DNA of 64,000 nt from Arabidopsis thaliana. Lineage: Eukaryota > Streptophyta > Magnoliopsida > Brassicales > Brassicaceae. Below, piece after piece: positions 33,442-46,535 of the stretch. The notes below the pieces were generated by a model. That model saw only the letters and a program-made list of their open reading frames with translations, searched no databases and was not told where the DNA came from. Both the position numbers and the translations under genes were made by a program. Within the stretch, counting starts at the first letter, position 1, and the number at the start of each line of letters is the position of its first letter. The stretch spans positions 28,195,971 through 28,259,970 of the forward strand of contig NC_003070.9 in NCBI RefSeq assembly GCF_000001735.4. Direction: 5' to 3'.

Positions 33442-36400
33442 TCATCTGAACAAGGATTGAAGTTCTTCAAGAGTTTTGCCTTTGGTCTCAGGAACCCATA
33501 GAGTCACGAACACCACTGTGAATGCACAAACCAATCCATACAGAGTGAAAGTTCCTGTCCAATATTAACCCAAAAATCCATCAAGATAATGCTCTATTGT
33601 CCCAAATGGTATGAGAGAAAGAGAAAAGAAGAGAAAGAGAGAAAGGAACCTCCACTGCTCCAGGCTAACAGCAAATTTGCTGTCATGGTGATCAACCAAG
33701 AAAAGAACCAATTGGCTAGAGTTGCAATACTTCCAGCTAAACCCTTTATGTTCACAGGAAGGATCTGTTTATCAAACAACAAACAAAGCAAGCAAAGGTA
33801 GAGTTCAATAAGTTTTTCGCTTTTCGGTTCTTACAACACTTAGTTCTAACTTCTAACCAACTCATTACCTCAGACATAATGAGCCACGGTATTGGTCCCA
33901 TTCCCAATGAGAAAAAGACAACCATTGCCTATAACGATTCAACAGAGTTAAGGCACAAATAATCATTCATTGCATTCTAGAAAGTTCCGCTATATAACTA
34001 ACTTACCACAACTCCAACTACTGACAATATGCTCAGCCAACTGTACATGTCTGAATCAGGAGACACAAATTCCTAAAAGAAGAGATGTAAAACTCAGAAA
34101 GTCGAATCTTGGATTTGTTGCAGAAGATGAAATGATGTGTATGGAAGTTCAAGATTTTAAAAAGTACCTTAAGATAGAAAGCAGCTGCAACAATTACAAG
34201 GCTAATCGTCATCCCAACCGAAGAGATCTGGAAAATATTTTCCATTTGCATTAGTTAATCTTGGATATGTCTTAAATCTTTCTGTAGAGGGAAGTCGGAA
34301 AGATATGAAAGTAATGAGTTAATACTCACAGTAAGCAGAAGCCGACGACCTGCTTTGTCCACCAACCAAGTGGATATTGCAGTCGCTACTACCTGAATAG
34401 CCCCGACCCCAAATGTTGCTGCGTTACTCGATGTAACTCCTAAACATGAAAACACGGAAAATGAAAAATTAAAGTAATAATATGAAACAAGAAGCTTCAG
34501 GTGTTAGAAAAACCCTACCTGCAGATTCAAATATTGTACTGGAATAGAATAGGACACCATTAATTCCACCAAGTTGTTGAAGTACAAGCAACCCTATACC
34601 AACCTGTTACACACACACACACGACAAAAAAGAAGTTTTAAGATAATGTTTCTTATGATAGACAAAGTATATTCCAAGGAAAGATATTCAATATTTGTAC
34701 CATAAGTGGGAAATAGTATCTCCTGCGTTTGAGATCTACAAACCGAACTGTATTTCGCTTTGTAGATGATGCCACAGATCTCTGCAGATTTGCAGAAAAG
34801 ATGAAAAATTAGCGTTTGAAAACCAGTCTTCATGTAACTCTTGGAAGGAAAGATTTTAAGTGGTAGTGTTACCTTGATTTCATTAACTTCAACGGTAATA
34901 TCAGTCTCAAATCCTCGAAGAACTTGTAATGAAGTTTCAAATTCATCTGTCATACCCATTTTTGCCTACATTTTAACGAAATCAAGTATCCCATCAGAGA
35001 TGATTAATGATGTTATTAAAAAAAAAAAAAAGAGTGGAGTAACCAAAATATGCACTAAACTCAAGAAGAATAAGCAAACTACTGTAAGGCTTACCAGCCA
35101 GCGAGGGGATTCGGGGATGAAAAAGAGACCTGGTATCAATAATGTACACGGCAATATCCCTAAAGATAAAGGAAGAGAACAGAGAAAGTGATTAGAGCGT
35201 AGCAATTATTCATAATCACAAAATAGTCTCAGGCCGTGTAATGAGATTTTACCCAGAACTGCAAGAATTCTCCATGGAACAAAGAGGCCAAGTAAATACG
35301 CCAACATTATTCCAATTGTCACAGAAAGCTACAGCAAGAAGTTACACAACATTTCTTGTTTAGCATTACGAGTCAGTACACAAAAGTCAAAACAGGAATT
35401 AGTCACTACACATGTCTAACCTGGTTAACCGAACCCAATCCTCCTCTCATATTTTGTGGAGCTATCTCAGCGATATATACAGGTACCTAAAATCACGAAC
35501 CGAGTTGCATTAATATACTGAACCGTTATTCCATAAGTAAATAGCTAGTTAAGTTCAGTATTACAGTGTAAGAGATGATCCCAACGCCAAAGCCTTCTAA
35601 AAGTCTTCCCATGTAAAGAAAAGAAGTATCCTACAAAACCAGAATGATGTAAAGAGTTAAAGTCAAGCAACACAATCAAATCGCCAATTTATGGTATGAG
35701 AACGACAAAAACTCACTTTTGCAAATGATATGCAAAGCCATCCAATGATATTGGGAATTGCAGCAATCATAAGAGACTGTCCAAGAAAACACAATAAGAT
35801 GTTTAGAACGCAAGAAAGAGGACTTTATAAAATGGATCTAAAACAGAACGATCAAGAATCAGATAACAAAGTATACCCCTTTTCGTCCAATGTATTCTGC
35901 AATCTGACCACTGGCAATTGCACCAACCATAGCACCCACATTGGAAAGAGAACCAAACACAGAGTACTAAAACATGGAGTGGTACATCAAAGTCAAACAC
36001 GGCTAAACAAGCAATGATAAAAACCAGACAGCTCTAGACAATGATCAGTCCATTACCTCAGATACTGTTAAACCGAGATCCTTGGTGATTGCAGCTTGAG
36101 TTGGAGATGAATAACCACACTGAACAAAAGGATGGAGGGTTTAAGGACCAAACACAGAGTACTAAAAGATGGTGATCAAAGTCAAACATGGAAGGTTTAA
36201 GCAAACAATCAGAAATTCCCAATTCAAAGTCCTCTAAATCTGTCAGCAAACTTGAAAAAATCATCTCGGTTCACCAAATATGAGATTTTCAAATCACCAG
36301 ACTTGCATTGAAAATGACAAATCAAACCAAACCCAAGATCATCAAATCCAGCTCACACTAGTTTTTCCACCAAAAGTCACACCTTTCTTCTACAAAGGGA

Positions 36401-36636
36401 ATAAAAATGTAAAAAAAGTTGAGATTTTGAATTTGTCTTACAGTGAATCCGAATTGAATAGGGCCAAGAGCAACGATCAAAACACATGCAAGAACAGAGA
36501 TAGAGCTGTCTCGAATAACTTGAGAGGAACCCATCATACTCGATTGTCTCGAACCCATCCGGTACCAGCTTCCGGTGTGAATAAACGGCCGACGCAAATC
36601 ATTCCTAGCCTCCTCATTATCATCCCTGAAACTCAT
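33442..36636 (-). CDS. ERDL6: Tonoplast monosaccharide exporter ERDL6 (ESL/MFS sugar porter)
   Basis: Vacuolar sugar transporter; ERDL6 is known as a proton-coupled glucose exporter of the tonoplast. Seventeen short exons are read: 36442-36636, 36057-36119, 35877-35966, 35717-35776, 35565-35630, 35421-35486, 35253-35328, 35095-35159, 34873-34965, 34701-34781, 34519-34603, 34330-34439, 34168-34227, 34007-34072, 33869-33928, 33650-33764, 33442-33554. Frame closes to 487 residues with 12 membrane segments. Sugar-porter signatures are EYIGRKG after TM2, PESPRWL before the central loop, [14 protein letters not shown] in TM7, DKAGRR, and [14 protein letters not shown] at the C-terminus. The N-terminus (about 45 residues) is cytosolic and carries LRRPF, placed like tonoplast sorting signals in this group. 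All signature residues are intact. Confidence 0.96.
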
Positions 36637-38213
36637 CTTTTGATTCTATCTTCTACAGTTTCTCAAATCCTAATCTACAAATCTTTCTTTATATCTTCAA
36701 GAACAAACAAAAAAGCTTCACTATTTAGCCCCCCTGGAGGTAAAATGCCTATTCTAAGCCGGAAAATGCCAAAAAAGAGCCGACTTTGGACTTTGTAACT
36801 CAATTTGGAAGATCTAATGAATTTGATGACGGAGCTTTGCTTGGATAAGAACGGATTGAGAGAGAAATGCCGTCTTATTAAAAAAAAAAAAACGAAAAAG
36901 GATTTGGGTCTATACGGCTGTAATGTAGTGTTTAATTGCTGGAGAGAAGAAGAATTATTTAGACTGCTTCAGGCATTTTTTTTTAGATCACAGTTCCAGT
37001 CGTCGCATCAACCAAATTTAGACAAAAATAAATAGAAATATAGCTTTGCTTCTTTTTTTTTTTTTGGGATAATTGGATAATTTATTTTATTTTGGATTCT
37101 TTTCTCTTTTATTACCACTTGGCATGTTTTTTCCTAAAATTCTAAATTTTATTAAAATATATGCAATTATTTTGGTAATATTTCTGTAAATTCATAGGAA
37201 TATGAGGTCTTCCAAAACCGGCTAATATTTAATAAAACATATCTCATAATTTTATGATTTTATGGAAATGTGTCCACTTGGATAAGACATCCACATCTTA
37301 CTTACACGTTAACAGATAAGAGAAATAAAGTATACAAAGACAGAAAATCAAGAAGAAAAAAAATGATGAATGGAAGTGCAATAAAAATAGTAATGTATAG
37401 AATCCAAACAACATACATTATATAAAGTTGTTTGGGTCATTTAAGTGATTCTATAGCATGATCACAAAGAGATCAATCCAAAATTATTTGTTTGAATTGT
37501 ATTTTAACTATTATAACTGAAATCATAGTTTATAATGGTATTTTTGCGTGTGTGAAAATTGATCTGTGTGGTGTGGTGTCAATTGATTTTTAAAAGCTTA
37601 CATATCTCTCTTTTTTTTGAATATGCTGAATTTTTAAAATATTGTAAGTTTGTTTTACATCAATATCATATATTTATAACTTTCCTATCCACTAGTCAAT
37701 TATACATCAATAATTTTCGTACCAATTGCAATAAATATAAATTGCAATGTTTATGGAGTTTGTCAAACATTTGCTCAAACTACCCCACGGAGAATACATG
37801 AGCAAAACGAGAGAAATGTAAGAGGAGGCCAACACAGAAAAAGACACATAATCAAATCAAATCACACCAAACACGTCTTTGTGATCTGATCTTACTGTCT
37901 CCATTCATCACTCATTTTTTCTTTCGTTGACCACAACTTTACAATATCTACTTTTTTTTTTTTCTTTTTTTTGAACTTTATAATATCTTCTTTACATATA
38001 TAATTATAATTGATTAAGTCTCTTCTTTCCTCCACATTTTTCACATGTAAAATACTCCCATCAGATCTTATTATAAACATAAACATTACTCAATCAGATC
38101 TTTAGTCTATACGAAAAAAAATACATCAAATACTTTCTTTCCTTCTTTTTTTGGTGAAGACTATTTTCCTCGCTCACACAACCCAAAGACTAGTTCTTGA
38201 CCTCTAATAAAAT
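36637..38213. other. Intergenic region
   Basis: The first 150 bases are ERDL6 promoter and 5' UTR. The rest is AT-rich with several T runs (37049-37064, 37951-37971). The plus-strand open frames here are short and low in complexity. No gene, repeat or RNA is supported. Confidence 0.4.
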
Positions 38214-38473
38214 AACTGTAGGGTTTATTGAGCCCAATTTAAAGACCCAAGCAAAACCATATTGGGCTTATTAAGATAGGCCCATATTGAGGACGTCGGA
38301 GCGTGAAGGGCACTCTCATGAAAAGCGCGTTAGAGAAGAATTAACGTCAAGACCCGAGACGCAACTTCACTCGGTCGTGGCTAATTCTCCGATTAGGTTT
38401 TCGATTCTCTTCGTCTTCGTCTCTGAAGCGACCAAAAACCCTAATTCTATCAATTCGAAATCTTCAATTTCAC
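38214..38473 (+). promoter_or_regulatory. Site II and telo-box promoter of the DNA glycosylase gene
   Basis: Three site II words occur within 60 bp: AGCCCAATT at 38231, TTGGGCTT at 38262 and AGGCCCAT at about 38278. A telo-box-like AAAACCCTAAT lies at about 38434, inside the likely 5' UTR. This arrangement is typical of proliferation-linked plant genes. Confidence 0.65.
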
Positions 38474-39658
38474 ATGGGTGAACATTCACCTTCTCAACCA
38501 TCATCTCATACTCTTCCTCCAAACCAACCGGAATCACCCAATCACGAAACCCCTAATCCAATTCCACCGGAAACCAACGATGACGACTCCGCCTCATCCG
38601 CCGGAGTTTCTGGCTCAATCGTCTCATCAACCACCATTGAAGCACCACAAGTCACTGAATTAGGCAATGTATCGTCTCCACCTACCAAGATCCCTCTCCG
38701 TCCTCGAAAAATCAGAAAACTTTCACCCGACGACGACGCTTCCGACGGATTCAATCCGGAGCATAACCTTTCTCAGATGACGACGACGAAACCGGCAACG
38801 AAGAGTAAATTATCACAGTCACGCACTGTAACCGTGCCGAGAATCCAAGCAAGGTCTCTCACTTGTGAAGGCGAGCTTGAAGCAGCTCTTCACCATCTCC
38901 GAAGTGTTGATCCTCTGCTCGCGTCTTTAATCGACATTCATCCACCACCAACGTTCGAGACTTTTCAGACTCCGTTCTTGGCGTTGATTCGAAGCATTCT
39001 TTATCAGCAATTAGCAGCTAAAGCAGGTAATTCAATCTACACACGCTTCGTTGCCTTATGCGGCGGTGAAAACGGCGTCGTGCCAGAGAATGTATTGCCT
39101 TTAACACCTCAACAGCTTCGTCAAATTGGTGTTTCCGGGCGTAAAGCGAGTTACCTTCATGATCTTGCTAGGAAATATCAAAATGGGATCTTGTCGGATT
39201 CTGGAATAGTGAATATGGATGAGAAATCTTTGTTCACGATGTTAACAATGGTGAATGGGATTGGGTCATGGTCGGTCCATATGTTTATGATAAACTCTCT
39301 TCATAGACCTGATGTGTTACCAGTTAATGATCTTGGTGTAAGGAAGGGTGTGCAGATGCTTAATGGTATGGAGGATTTGCCTCGTCCATCCAAAATGGAG
39401 CAGCTTTGCGAGAAATGGCGTCCGTATAGATCAGTAGCGTCTTGGTACTTGTGGCGGCTCATTGAATCTAAAAATACACCACCTAATGCTGCGGCTGCTA
39501 CGGCCGGAGCTGCTCTTTCGTTTCCACAGTTGGAAGACATTCAGCAACAAGAACAAGAACAGCAACATCAACAACATCAGCAACAACAGCCGCAGCTTAT
39601 GGACCCTCTTAATAATGTGTTCAGTATCGGGTATAGTCAGCTACATTGTGCAACTTAG
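38474..39658 (+). CDS. HhH-GPD DNA glycosylase, AlkA / 3-methyladenine type
   Basis: Base-excision repair enzyme that removes alkylated purines. Single exon, 394 residues. Residues 1-125 are disordered and Ser/Pro-rich with a basic patch (RPRKIRK, about 76-82) that may be a nuclear signal. The HhH-GPD domain spans about 130-335: FLALIRSILYQQLAAKAG, the helix-hairpin-helix with MLTMVNGIGSWSVHMF (NGIGSW at 261-266), and the catalytic aspartate Asp286 in LPVNDLGVRKG. No iron-sulfur cluster cysteines follow, which places it with AlkA/MAG rather than Nth/MutY. The C-terminus has a Gln/His-rich run (about 355-375). Homologues are found throughout plants; I know it as At1g75230. Confidence 0.94.
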   Translation: MGEHSPSQPSSHTLPPNQPESPNHETPNPIPPETNDDDSASSAGVSGSIVSSTTIEAPQVTELGNVSSPPTKIPLRPRKIRKLSPDDDASDGFNPEHNLSQMTTTKPATKSKLSQSRTVTVPRIQARSLTCEGELEAALHHLRSVDPLLASLIDIHPPPTFETFQTPFLALIRSILYQQLAAKAGNSIYTRFVALCGGENGVVPENVLPLTPQQLRQIGVSGRKASYLHDLARKYQNGILSDSGIVNMDEKSLFTMLTMVNGIGSWSVHMFMINSLHRPDVLPVNDLGVRKGVQMLNGMEDLPRPSKMEQLCEKWRPYRSVASWYLWRLIESKNTPPNAAAATAGAALSFPQLEDIQQQEQEQQHQQHQQQQPQLMDPLNNVFSIGYSQLHCAT

Positions 39659-42600
39659 TATCTCAGTGGTTAATATGCAAAATACATGTCCTCTGCTTTC
39701 TACTTTGCTTGAATTTTGGTACCGTTATTGTTGAATATGTTCTTTAGATAGAGAGAGCATTGAGTGATTGTGTTATTGCTATTACTTGCTGAGAGTAAGT
39801 AAGTACGAACGTGTTTTTTCTCGTCTCCTAAAGTCAATCTCAGTGCTTCAACTCATTTTACTTTCACTTGCTATGCATGTGGTATATGTTCTTATAATTA
39901 AGATCTGTGTAAATTGGTTTTAGTTCGTAAGAAAATACTCAAGTCACCTGAGAAGATAGGGTAGTTTTGTGGAGCTTAGGATGTTCCAGGATAGCATCTA
40001 TGTAGGGAATTGGTTTGAGGTTGATTTCAATGGCTGGATAGACCTATTTGATCTTCTGATTTTAGTTGATAGATTACTCATGTCCAGTCCTTTGCTTATC
40101 TTAATTTAGTCCTCAGCCTTAGCCTATGCATCAGAGTGATATTTGTGTGTTTCAACGTAATCACGTTTATGGCAGTGTATGCCTCCACTAAACCTTGATG
40201 AGATGGAAGAAAATGGTCATTTAGGACTTCTAATAGTTGATAAGTTCACCTACTTCTGGTGTACTAATGGTTCACATTGCCACAAGCAAATGCAAAATAT
40301 ACAGTGGATTGAACATTTATAGAAGTGAATATTTTCTTATCCAAGTCACTGTTTTCTGTAATGCTGAAATACTTGGTTGTGAATTATGGACTAGTGACAA
40401 TAATAGCAGCAATGTTTTATACATTGTATTCTTCTAATTTAGTTATGTTTGCCTTCTTAACAGGGCATGGGGCCAAACGTAGCTGACTTTGCACCTTAAA
40501 TTATCGTCTCTCATAGCGTGATAGGGATTCTGGTCCGGTGGTCTTCAGCTACTGTCTGGTGAAGAAGTCTTTGTTCCACAGCTTGGAAATAAGAATAAAA
40601 ATGGCCATGGAACAGAAATCTTCTTTAGCTAAGTGAAGAGTATGTAAGATTTAAGCTTAGCTAATGAACTTGACATCGATTTTCTTTTTGTTGGAGACTT
40701 GAACTCGTCTAAAGAAACCTCTAAAGCGTTTCCTGATTCGTATCTAAAACAGAGCAACATATTTGATTTCTAAAACAGAGCGACGTCTCCATACAAAATA
40801 ACTAACACATGGTTTTTGGCCGAGGAAGAATAGTCACAAGAAAGTCATAAACAGAGGTTATGTCCTTGTTGCGTCGAGTTGTCAAAACACAGTAACAATC
40901 TGTAATCACATGGAAGAAAAAGAAGAAACCCTATTGATGATACATTAGTTATGGGATCTTCTATAATCAGTTTGAAGACAAGAGGGGTCGATGAAACTTG
41001 TGCTTGGTTTGTTGCCTATGTCACTGTAAGTGAGACACAGATCCGTCTTTCTCCTCCACACAATAAAAGCTGTGTTTGGTAAGTAAGAGAGTAGAGTAAG
41101 AAAGTGAAGCATGGGAAGACTTGAGAGGCAAACAAAGAAAACTCATAATTTTGGTAGAAAACAACAAAGAAAAGTGTTCTGAAACAGTGAAGTGAGAGTA
41201 GTTCTGGTTTTGGCTATAAAACAAGTTGCAACACAAAACCCTTAAGTTTTGTTTTTCAGAAAGAATAGAGAGCTGATAGGGACAAATCACTGCTTTCCTT
41301 TTCATTCATTTTTATTTCCCAGCTAACTTTTTTTTTCTGTATAAAATATATTTTTAATGGTTACATAAGCATATTCCATGAACTTTATCTAATCCCTTAA
41401 CTCACCATTGCAGTAGCTAGTAACTGCATAGTCTGCATTATGCAACTCTTTAGAATGCTTTTAATTAACCAGAGATCGGTTTAGATGAACCGGATAGAGA
41501 ATTGAATAATGTAGTGAAACCATGTTGGTGAGATTACGAATTCCAAATCCCAAAATGTCCCTATACGGCTACACCATAGAAGCTACACTTAGGTGTAAAA
41601 AATCATATGAAGAAAAAATTAAAGAGAAAAAAAAAAGAGAGTGGAAAAAAGGAAAAAGGGTTGCTTGCGGGGAAGCGTGGAGAGTGGCAGAGAGAGAGAT
41701 TCAGACATTGTTGGGTTCTACAGTTGTTACTACTTCAAACTGCTTTGTTTTTTACTTTTTTGGTTTGATTCTCTGTGTGAATATAGACATTTCATGTCTT
41801 CACAATTCTTATCACTTCTCTCCCTCTCTTAATCTTTTTTTTTTCAGTAGTCTTGCTTTAGTAACTTCATATTAATATAACAAAATAATTTTCAGTTTTT
41901 ATATCCCATCTTCACATGTCTAATATAAATTGTTGACGTCAAATTTCATTTGTAGTTTTGTTTTTGTTTTAAAGTGTTTTTCTTTTTCTTTTTGAGTAAT
42001 AGTTTAAAGTGTTGTTCTCTATGCTTTTCCTGGAAGTATCTCTTAGAAGTTAGATGCATATCGAAATTTCTCCTACTAGTATTTATGTATCATTGTTCTT
42101 AAAAGACAAAAAAAGAAGATCAATGTTAGAGACTACATTGTGGTAGCAATTAGATTTAAATCTTATGTTGAGACAGATATCATCGTTGTTTGTCTGCATA
42201 CGTAGAGGTGTACCTTAAAACTTTTATTGACGAGAGAAAGTAAACTACCAAAGTCTTCGTACTTTGATAATAATATAATATAAAGATAATATAAATATAG
42301 CAATAATTAAAATAATGGAATCTGATGGTAAGCTTGATAATCGTATTAACCATGATTTGTATTGGACTTTAAATCTTTTTTTGTAGGTCAAAAAGGTCGA
42401 ATTTGCACACTGTTCATATCCAATGCGTAAGTCTTATAGTGTAGTGTTGATTTTTTTTGTGTTACACAATTTAGAGACATCATGATCTTAAATCGTATCA
42501 GATAGAGATCCTCAAATTTTGTTTGGGGTTTAGCTTGTCAGAGAACGTATGATGTTTCCAACTTCCAAGATAATTAACTTAGTAAAATCTGTACGAGTGA

Positions 42601-45430
42601 ATTTGTAAAGCAATGTTCATAATCTTGTCATATACTGTTTCTATGTTTTTAAGTACATAAACACAGATTATACCAGTCTATATAGTTAAGGTTCTGCAAT
42701 AGATAATCCAGAGTTATAGATATTTTGAAATCTAATGATTTTTAGAAGATAAATATGATTTGAGAAATGGCTGCAGTTATTTTCTTAACCATTTCTTATG
42801 GATTTCTTGTGAAAATGATTCACAATTGAGCAGAAACCTAATCTCTATAAACTTGATAGCACCATCAATAAATAGTTATTAGACGGTGCCAAAAAAACAA
42901 ATACTAATACACTAATTGTTAGACAGTTCGAAATTTAGCTAGTAAATCATTGGTTTGGGTTGGATTCGAATTTAAATTAAAGCGAAATAAATAAATTTGG
43001 TTAGAAAGAGAATGAGGTCATAATGCAAAAGGGGACAAAACATGTTATGGTAGAGAAGTAATTATCGTGTGACAGGTTGTCCATGGGAAATTCTGCAGAG
43101 GCTATGACGATTACTTTTTTTGTTGTTCTTATCAAAACTAAAATTAATCTGAAGATTGTTTTGTTTTGCGACCATCTTTAACATTTATTCAAACGCATGG
43201 ATTATTGCATTTGACGTTGTGATATATATTCTTGTATTTTCCATCTTCTCAAAGTAACTAATATGAATGTAGAGCCAATTAGAACAAGCATTAATTAATG
43301 AAATGAACTAATCTGCATGTCTAATTATTCACACGTACGTACGCATAGATAATTTGTGAAACTAATTAGACTATTAGTCGTATATTGATGAACGTACTGA
43401 TGAGATATCATTACAGTAGAGCCTGTGATTAAGCTTTCAATAGGAAAACATCTCCATGCTAGGACGACATGGTCCACAAAATATGGCTTTCTTGAGTATT
43501 ATTAATCTTGATGAAGACTATACAAGTTGTATTATACTTGTAAAAACATTTTAATAATAACAAGTAATTTTATATAGTATATTAAAAGGAAAAGTAAAAA
43601 GGGGTAGAGTGAAATAGGAAAGAAGAAAAGACATGAGTAAGAAGAAATGGTGTTTGGACAAATTAGGGTTTGAAAAAAAAAGATTAAGGAGCGAGAGAGA
43701 GGGATGTAATAATGAAGAAGGAGGGAAGAGAGAGAGAGAAGGGGGCCCATAATGTGGCAGGGCATGTGGCTGGGCTTCCAACTTGACCTTGTCGGTTGTT
43801 CTCTGCACTGCCCTTCTCTGCAACCCACACACCTCTCTCTCTCTTTTTTCTTTCATTTTAAAATGAATATATCTCATTATTTCATCTTAATTAAGGAAAT
43901 TTAGCTAATTCAAATCATGTAGTTACTTTGTTTGTGCTAAATTATGTCTACAGATAAGAGTATTATCCAACAGTTTCAAGGTATATAGTGACAAAAACAC
44001 AATCTATATAGAAAAATAGTAAAATACAGAAACAAAGATTACGTAATAAGATTATCCGATACCATCAAGTTACTACATATGATCCATTTGGCACAAATTA
44101 CAATGTTTTAGTTAAATTAATATTAGGTTGACTATTAAAATTGTTTAATATAGTATGCTTACAAGAGATTAACTATTTGAACATACAAGCAACAGTCTAA
44201 GCCCATTTCGGTGCATTATCCAGCTTTTTTGTTGTATAATTTTTCTCCAATTTTCAAGTAGTACTATATTTTTGCAAATTTATTTATAGTAAACGCGTTA
44301 ATGACGTACTGTACACAGTAAAAATGAGCTCATAAAAACCCGAGATAGAATGTCAATTATTGCATCAGTTTCATGCGAGTTACACATATTACGAAATTTT
44401 GTGCTTCAAGTTACTATTCAACCACTATGTGTTTAGAGTAGTACTAGACCAATCAATTCATACAAAAATAAATCATTTGATTCAACGAATATTAATTATG
44501 CAATGTTAAGAACTACTAAAACTTTTTGGATACTCTCATATAGAAAAAAAAGACATATATAATCAGGAGGACACTCTATCGGACTCGCATTAACTTGAAG
44601 ATTGAACTCAATATAGCCAGAAGTACATCTGTTTCCAAAAAACTGTGACAAATTTCCACATATCTTAAAAAAATTACAATTATTCCTGTTAACTATAGAG
44701 TAAAAATAATAATTAATTAGCCAAAAACCACAAAATAATAGTTTCCCATATTATTATTTTTCTGTATATTTTCTTTTTCATTTTAATCTGTCTTTATGAT
44801 TAAGTTTGATAGTAAAAGGGTCAGTAAATAAACTACAAATCACATTCTGCTCTAAAGTACTATAAAGTAACAATATTATAGGATAAATCTCTTGTAAACA
44901 CACACAAATAATCGAAATAGTAATTCAGAAATTCTCTTCTCATTAAAAATATAGAAGCCCTCATAAATATATATAAAAAGGTTATAAAAGCGCATTTAAA
45001 AATATAATACTAAAATGATAAATACAGATTAATGGAAGAAGTATAATAAAGAAGTACTTAATAAGTATAAGTATATAGTAGTAGGGTATGACATTAGTGT
45101 CATCTCTCACAAAGGGCTCAGCTCTTATCTCTTTCTCTCATGGCCTCACCACAAGCAACCAAATTGTCTCTTATAATCCGATCTCAAAGGTTGGCTTGTT
45201 GGGAGCACTGAGACATCAAACATGGTTTCTTCTTTCTTTCACTCTTAAAAAAACCAATTTAGCCCTAAAAACCTCCTTTTAGTTTAATCCCAAAAGTTCC
45301 TCAAATCTCTTCTATTCTCTCTCTCTCTCCATTAAAACCCTTCACAAGCAAAAAGCTTTGAGCTTTAAATGAGTTTAAGGTCCTGCAAAAACTGGGTTTT
45401 TCCTCGTGTACTTGTTCATCTTATCTCCTC
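39659..45430. other. Large gene-free region (about 5.8 kb)
   Basis: The longest stretch without a protein gene in the window. The first 900 bases may hold alternative 3' UTR sequence of the glycosylase gene; a splice acceptor-like AACAGGGC lies near 40462. Long frames at 41021-41305, 41522-41875 and 43532-43877 are low-complexity purine/pyrimidine tracts with no recognisable domain. A GA/CT-rich patch at 43600-43860 is listed separately. The rest is strongly AT-rich. It probably holds distal regulatory DNA of ZHD5. Confidence 0.45.
43600..43860. promoter_or_regulatory. GA/CT-repeat patch upstream of ZHD5
   Basis: A GA-rich run (about 43687-43744, AGAGAGAGAG words), then a GC-richer non-repeat core (43742-43825, including GGGGGCCCATAATG and GTGGCTGGGC), then CTCTCTCTCTC at about 43832-43846. 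GAGA/CTCT runs are bound by plant BBR/BPC proteins, which recruit Polycomb to developmental genes. The core between two opposite repeat runs, in otherwise AT-rich DNA, looks like a regulatory module about 1.8 kb upstream of the ZHD5 start. Confidence 0.4.
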
Positions 45431-45431
45431 T

Positions 45432-45508
45432 GTAAGTCTCTGATTCTCACTGCCATTTAGTTTTCTTTTTTGCCTTATTAGTAATCTCATTATCATGTTC
45501 TTTTTCAG
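45432..45508 (+). other. 5' UTR intron of ZHD5
   Basis: A donor TGTAAGTCTC (GT at 45432-45433) and a pyrimidine-rich acceptor TTTTTCAG (ending 45508) define a 77-bp intron in the leader, about 100 bp upstream of the ATG. Leader introns of this kind are common among ZF-HD genes. Confidence 0.6.
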
Positions 45509-45605
45509 GCATAAACTTCATTGAAGAAAAAGTCTTTTTTATTTTGTTGATCTCTTTTAATTAAGATCCTTTTGGGTTTTAATTTATTAATCTCCAAGAA
45601 AAAAA

Positions 45606-46535
45606 ATGGATATGAGAAGCCATGAAATGATAGAGAGAAGAAGAGAAGACAATGGCAACAACAATGGTGGTGTTGTTATTAGTAACATCATTAGTACTAA
45701 TATTGATGATAATTGCAATGGTAATAACAACAACACTCGTGTCTCTTGCAACTCTCAAACCCTAGATCACCACCAATCCAAGTCTCCCTCTTCGTTTTCC
45801 ATCTCCGCCGCAGCTAAACCCACCGTAAGATACCGTGAGTGTCTAAAGAATCATGCGGCGAGCGTCGGCGGAAGTGTTCACGACGGATGCGGCGAGTTTA
45901 TGCCGAGTGGTGAAGAAGGAACAATCGAAGCTCTCAGATGCGCTGCTTGTGATTGTCACCGTAATTTCCACCGGAAAGAAATGGACGGCGTTGGAAGCTC
46001 GGATTTGATCTCTCACCACCGTCATCACCACTACCACCATAACCAATACGGTGGAGGAGGAGGGAGAAGACCTCCGCCGCCGAATATGATGCTTAACCCA
46101 CTCATGCTTCCTCCGCCACCGAATTATCAGCCGATTCACCACCACAAGTATGGAATGAGTCCTCCCGGAGGAGGAGGAATGGTGACGCCGATGAGCGTTG
46201 CTTACGGCGGTGGAGGAGGAGGAGCTGAGTCGTCTAGTGAAGATCTGAATCTGTACGGACAATCAAGCGGAGAAGGAGCTGGTGCGGCGGCGGGACAAAT
46301 GGCGTTTTCGATGTCGTCGTCTAAGAAAAGATTCAGGACAAAGTTCACGACGGATCAGAAGGAGAGGATGATGGACTTTGCGGAGAAGCTAGGGTGGAGG
46401 ATGAACAAGCAAGACGAAGAAGAGCTTAAGAGATTCTGCGGCGAGATCGGAGTGAAGAGACAAGTCTTCAAAGTTTGGATGCATAACAACAAGAACAATG
46501 CTAAGAAACCACCAACACCAACAACTACTCTCTAA
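45606..46535 (+). CDS. ZHD5: Zinc-finger homeodomain transcription factor ZHD5 / HB33
   Basis: Nuclear transcription factor, single coding exon, 309 residues. Residues about 74-125 form the ZF-HD dimerisation finger ([16 protein letters not shown], then CGEFMPSG and [17 protein letters not shown]). The middle is rich in His, Pro and Gly runs. Residues about 238-300 are the homeodomain ([16 protein letters not shown] and [15 protein letters not shown]), with the ZF-HD-type M in the recognition helix in place of the usual Q50 context. ZHD factors bind ATTA sites as homo- and heterodimers, and MIF mini-zinc-finger proteins block them through the finger domain. I recall this gene as At1g75240, abscisic-acid and light related. 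The 5.8-kb upstream desert fits a tightly regulated developmental gene. Confidence 0.95.
   Translation: MDMRSHEMIERRREDNGNNNGGVVISNIISTNIDDNCNGNNNNTRVSCNSQTLDHHQSKSPSSFSISAAAKPTVRYRECLKNHAASVGGSVHDGCGEFMPSGEEGTIEALRCAACDCHRNFHRKEMDGVGSSDLISHHRHHHYHHNQYGGGGGRRPPPPNMMLNPLMLPPPPNYQPIHHHKYGMSPPGGGGMVTPMSVAYGGGGGGAESSSEDLNLYGQSSGEGAGAAAGQMAFSMSSSKKRFRTKFTTDQKERMMDFAEKLGWRMNKQDEEELKRFCGEIGVKRQVFKVWMHNNKNNAKKPPTPTTTL

Noticed and set aside
41522-41875. 117-codon plus-strand gene
   Set aside because: Made of Lys/Glu- and Phe-coding purine and pyrimidine tracts; no protein-like pattern.
43532-43877. Two overlapping minus-strand genes of about 100 codons
   Set aside because: They are translations of the GA/CT repeat patch.
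45843-46262. 139-codon minus-strand gene within ZHD5
   Set aside because: Ser/Val/Arg-rich shadow of the His/Gly/Pro-rich coding strand.
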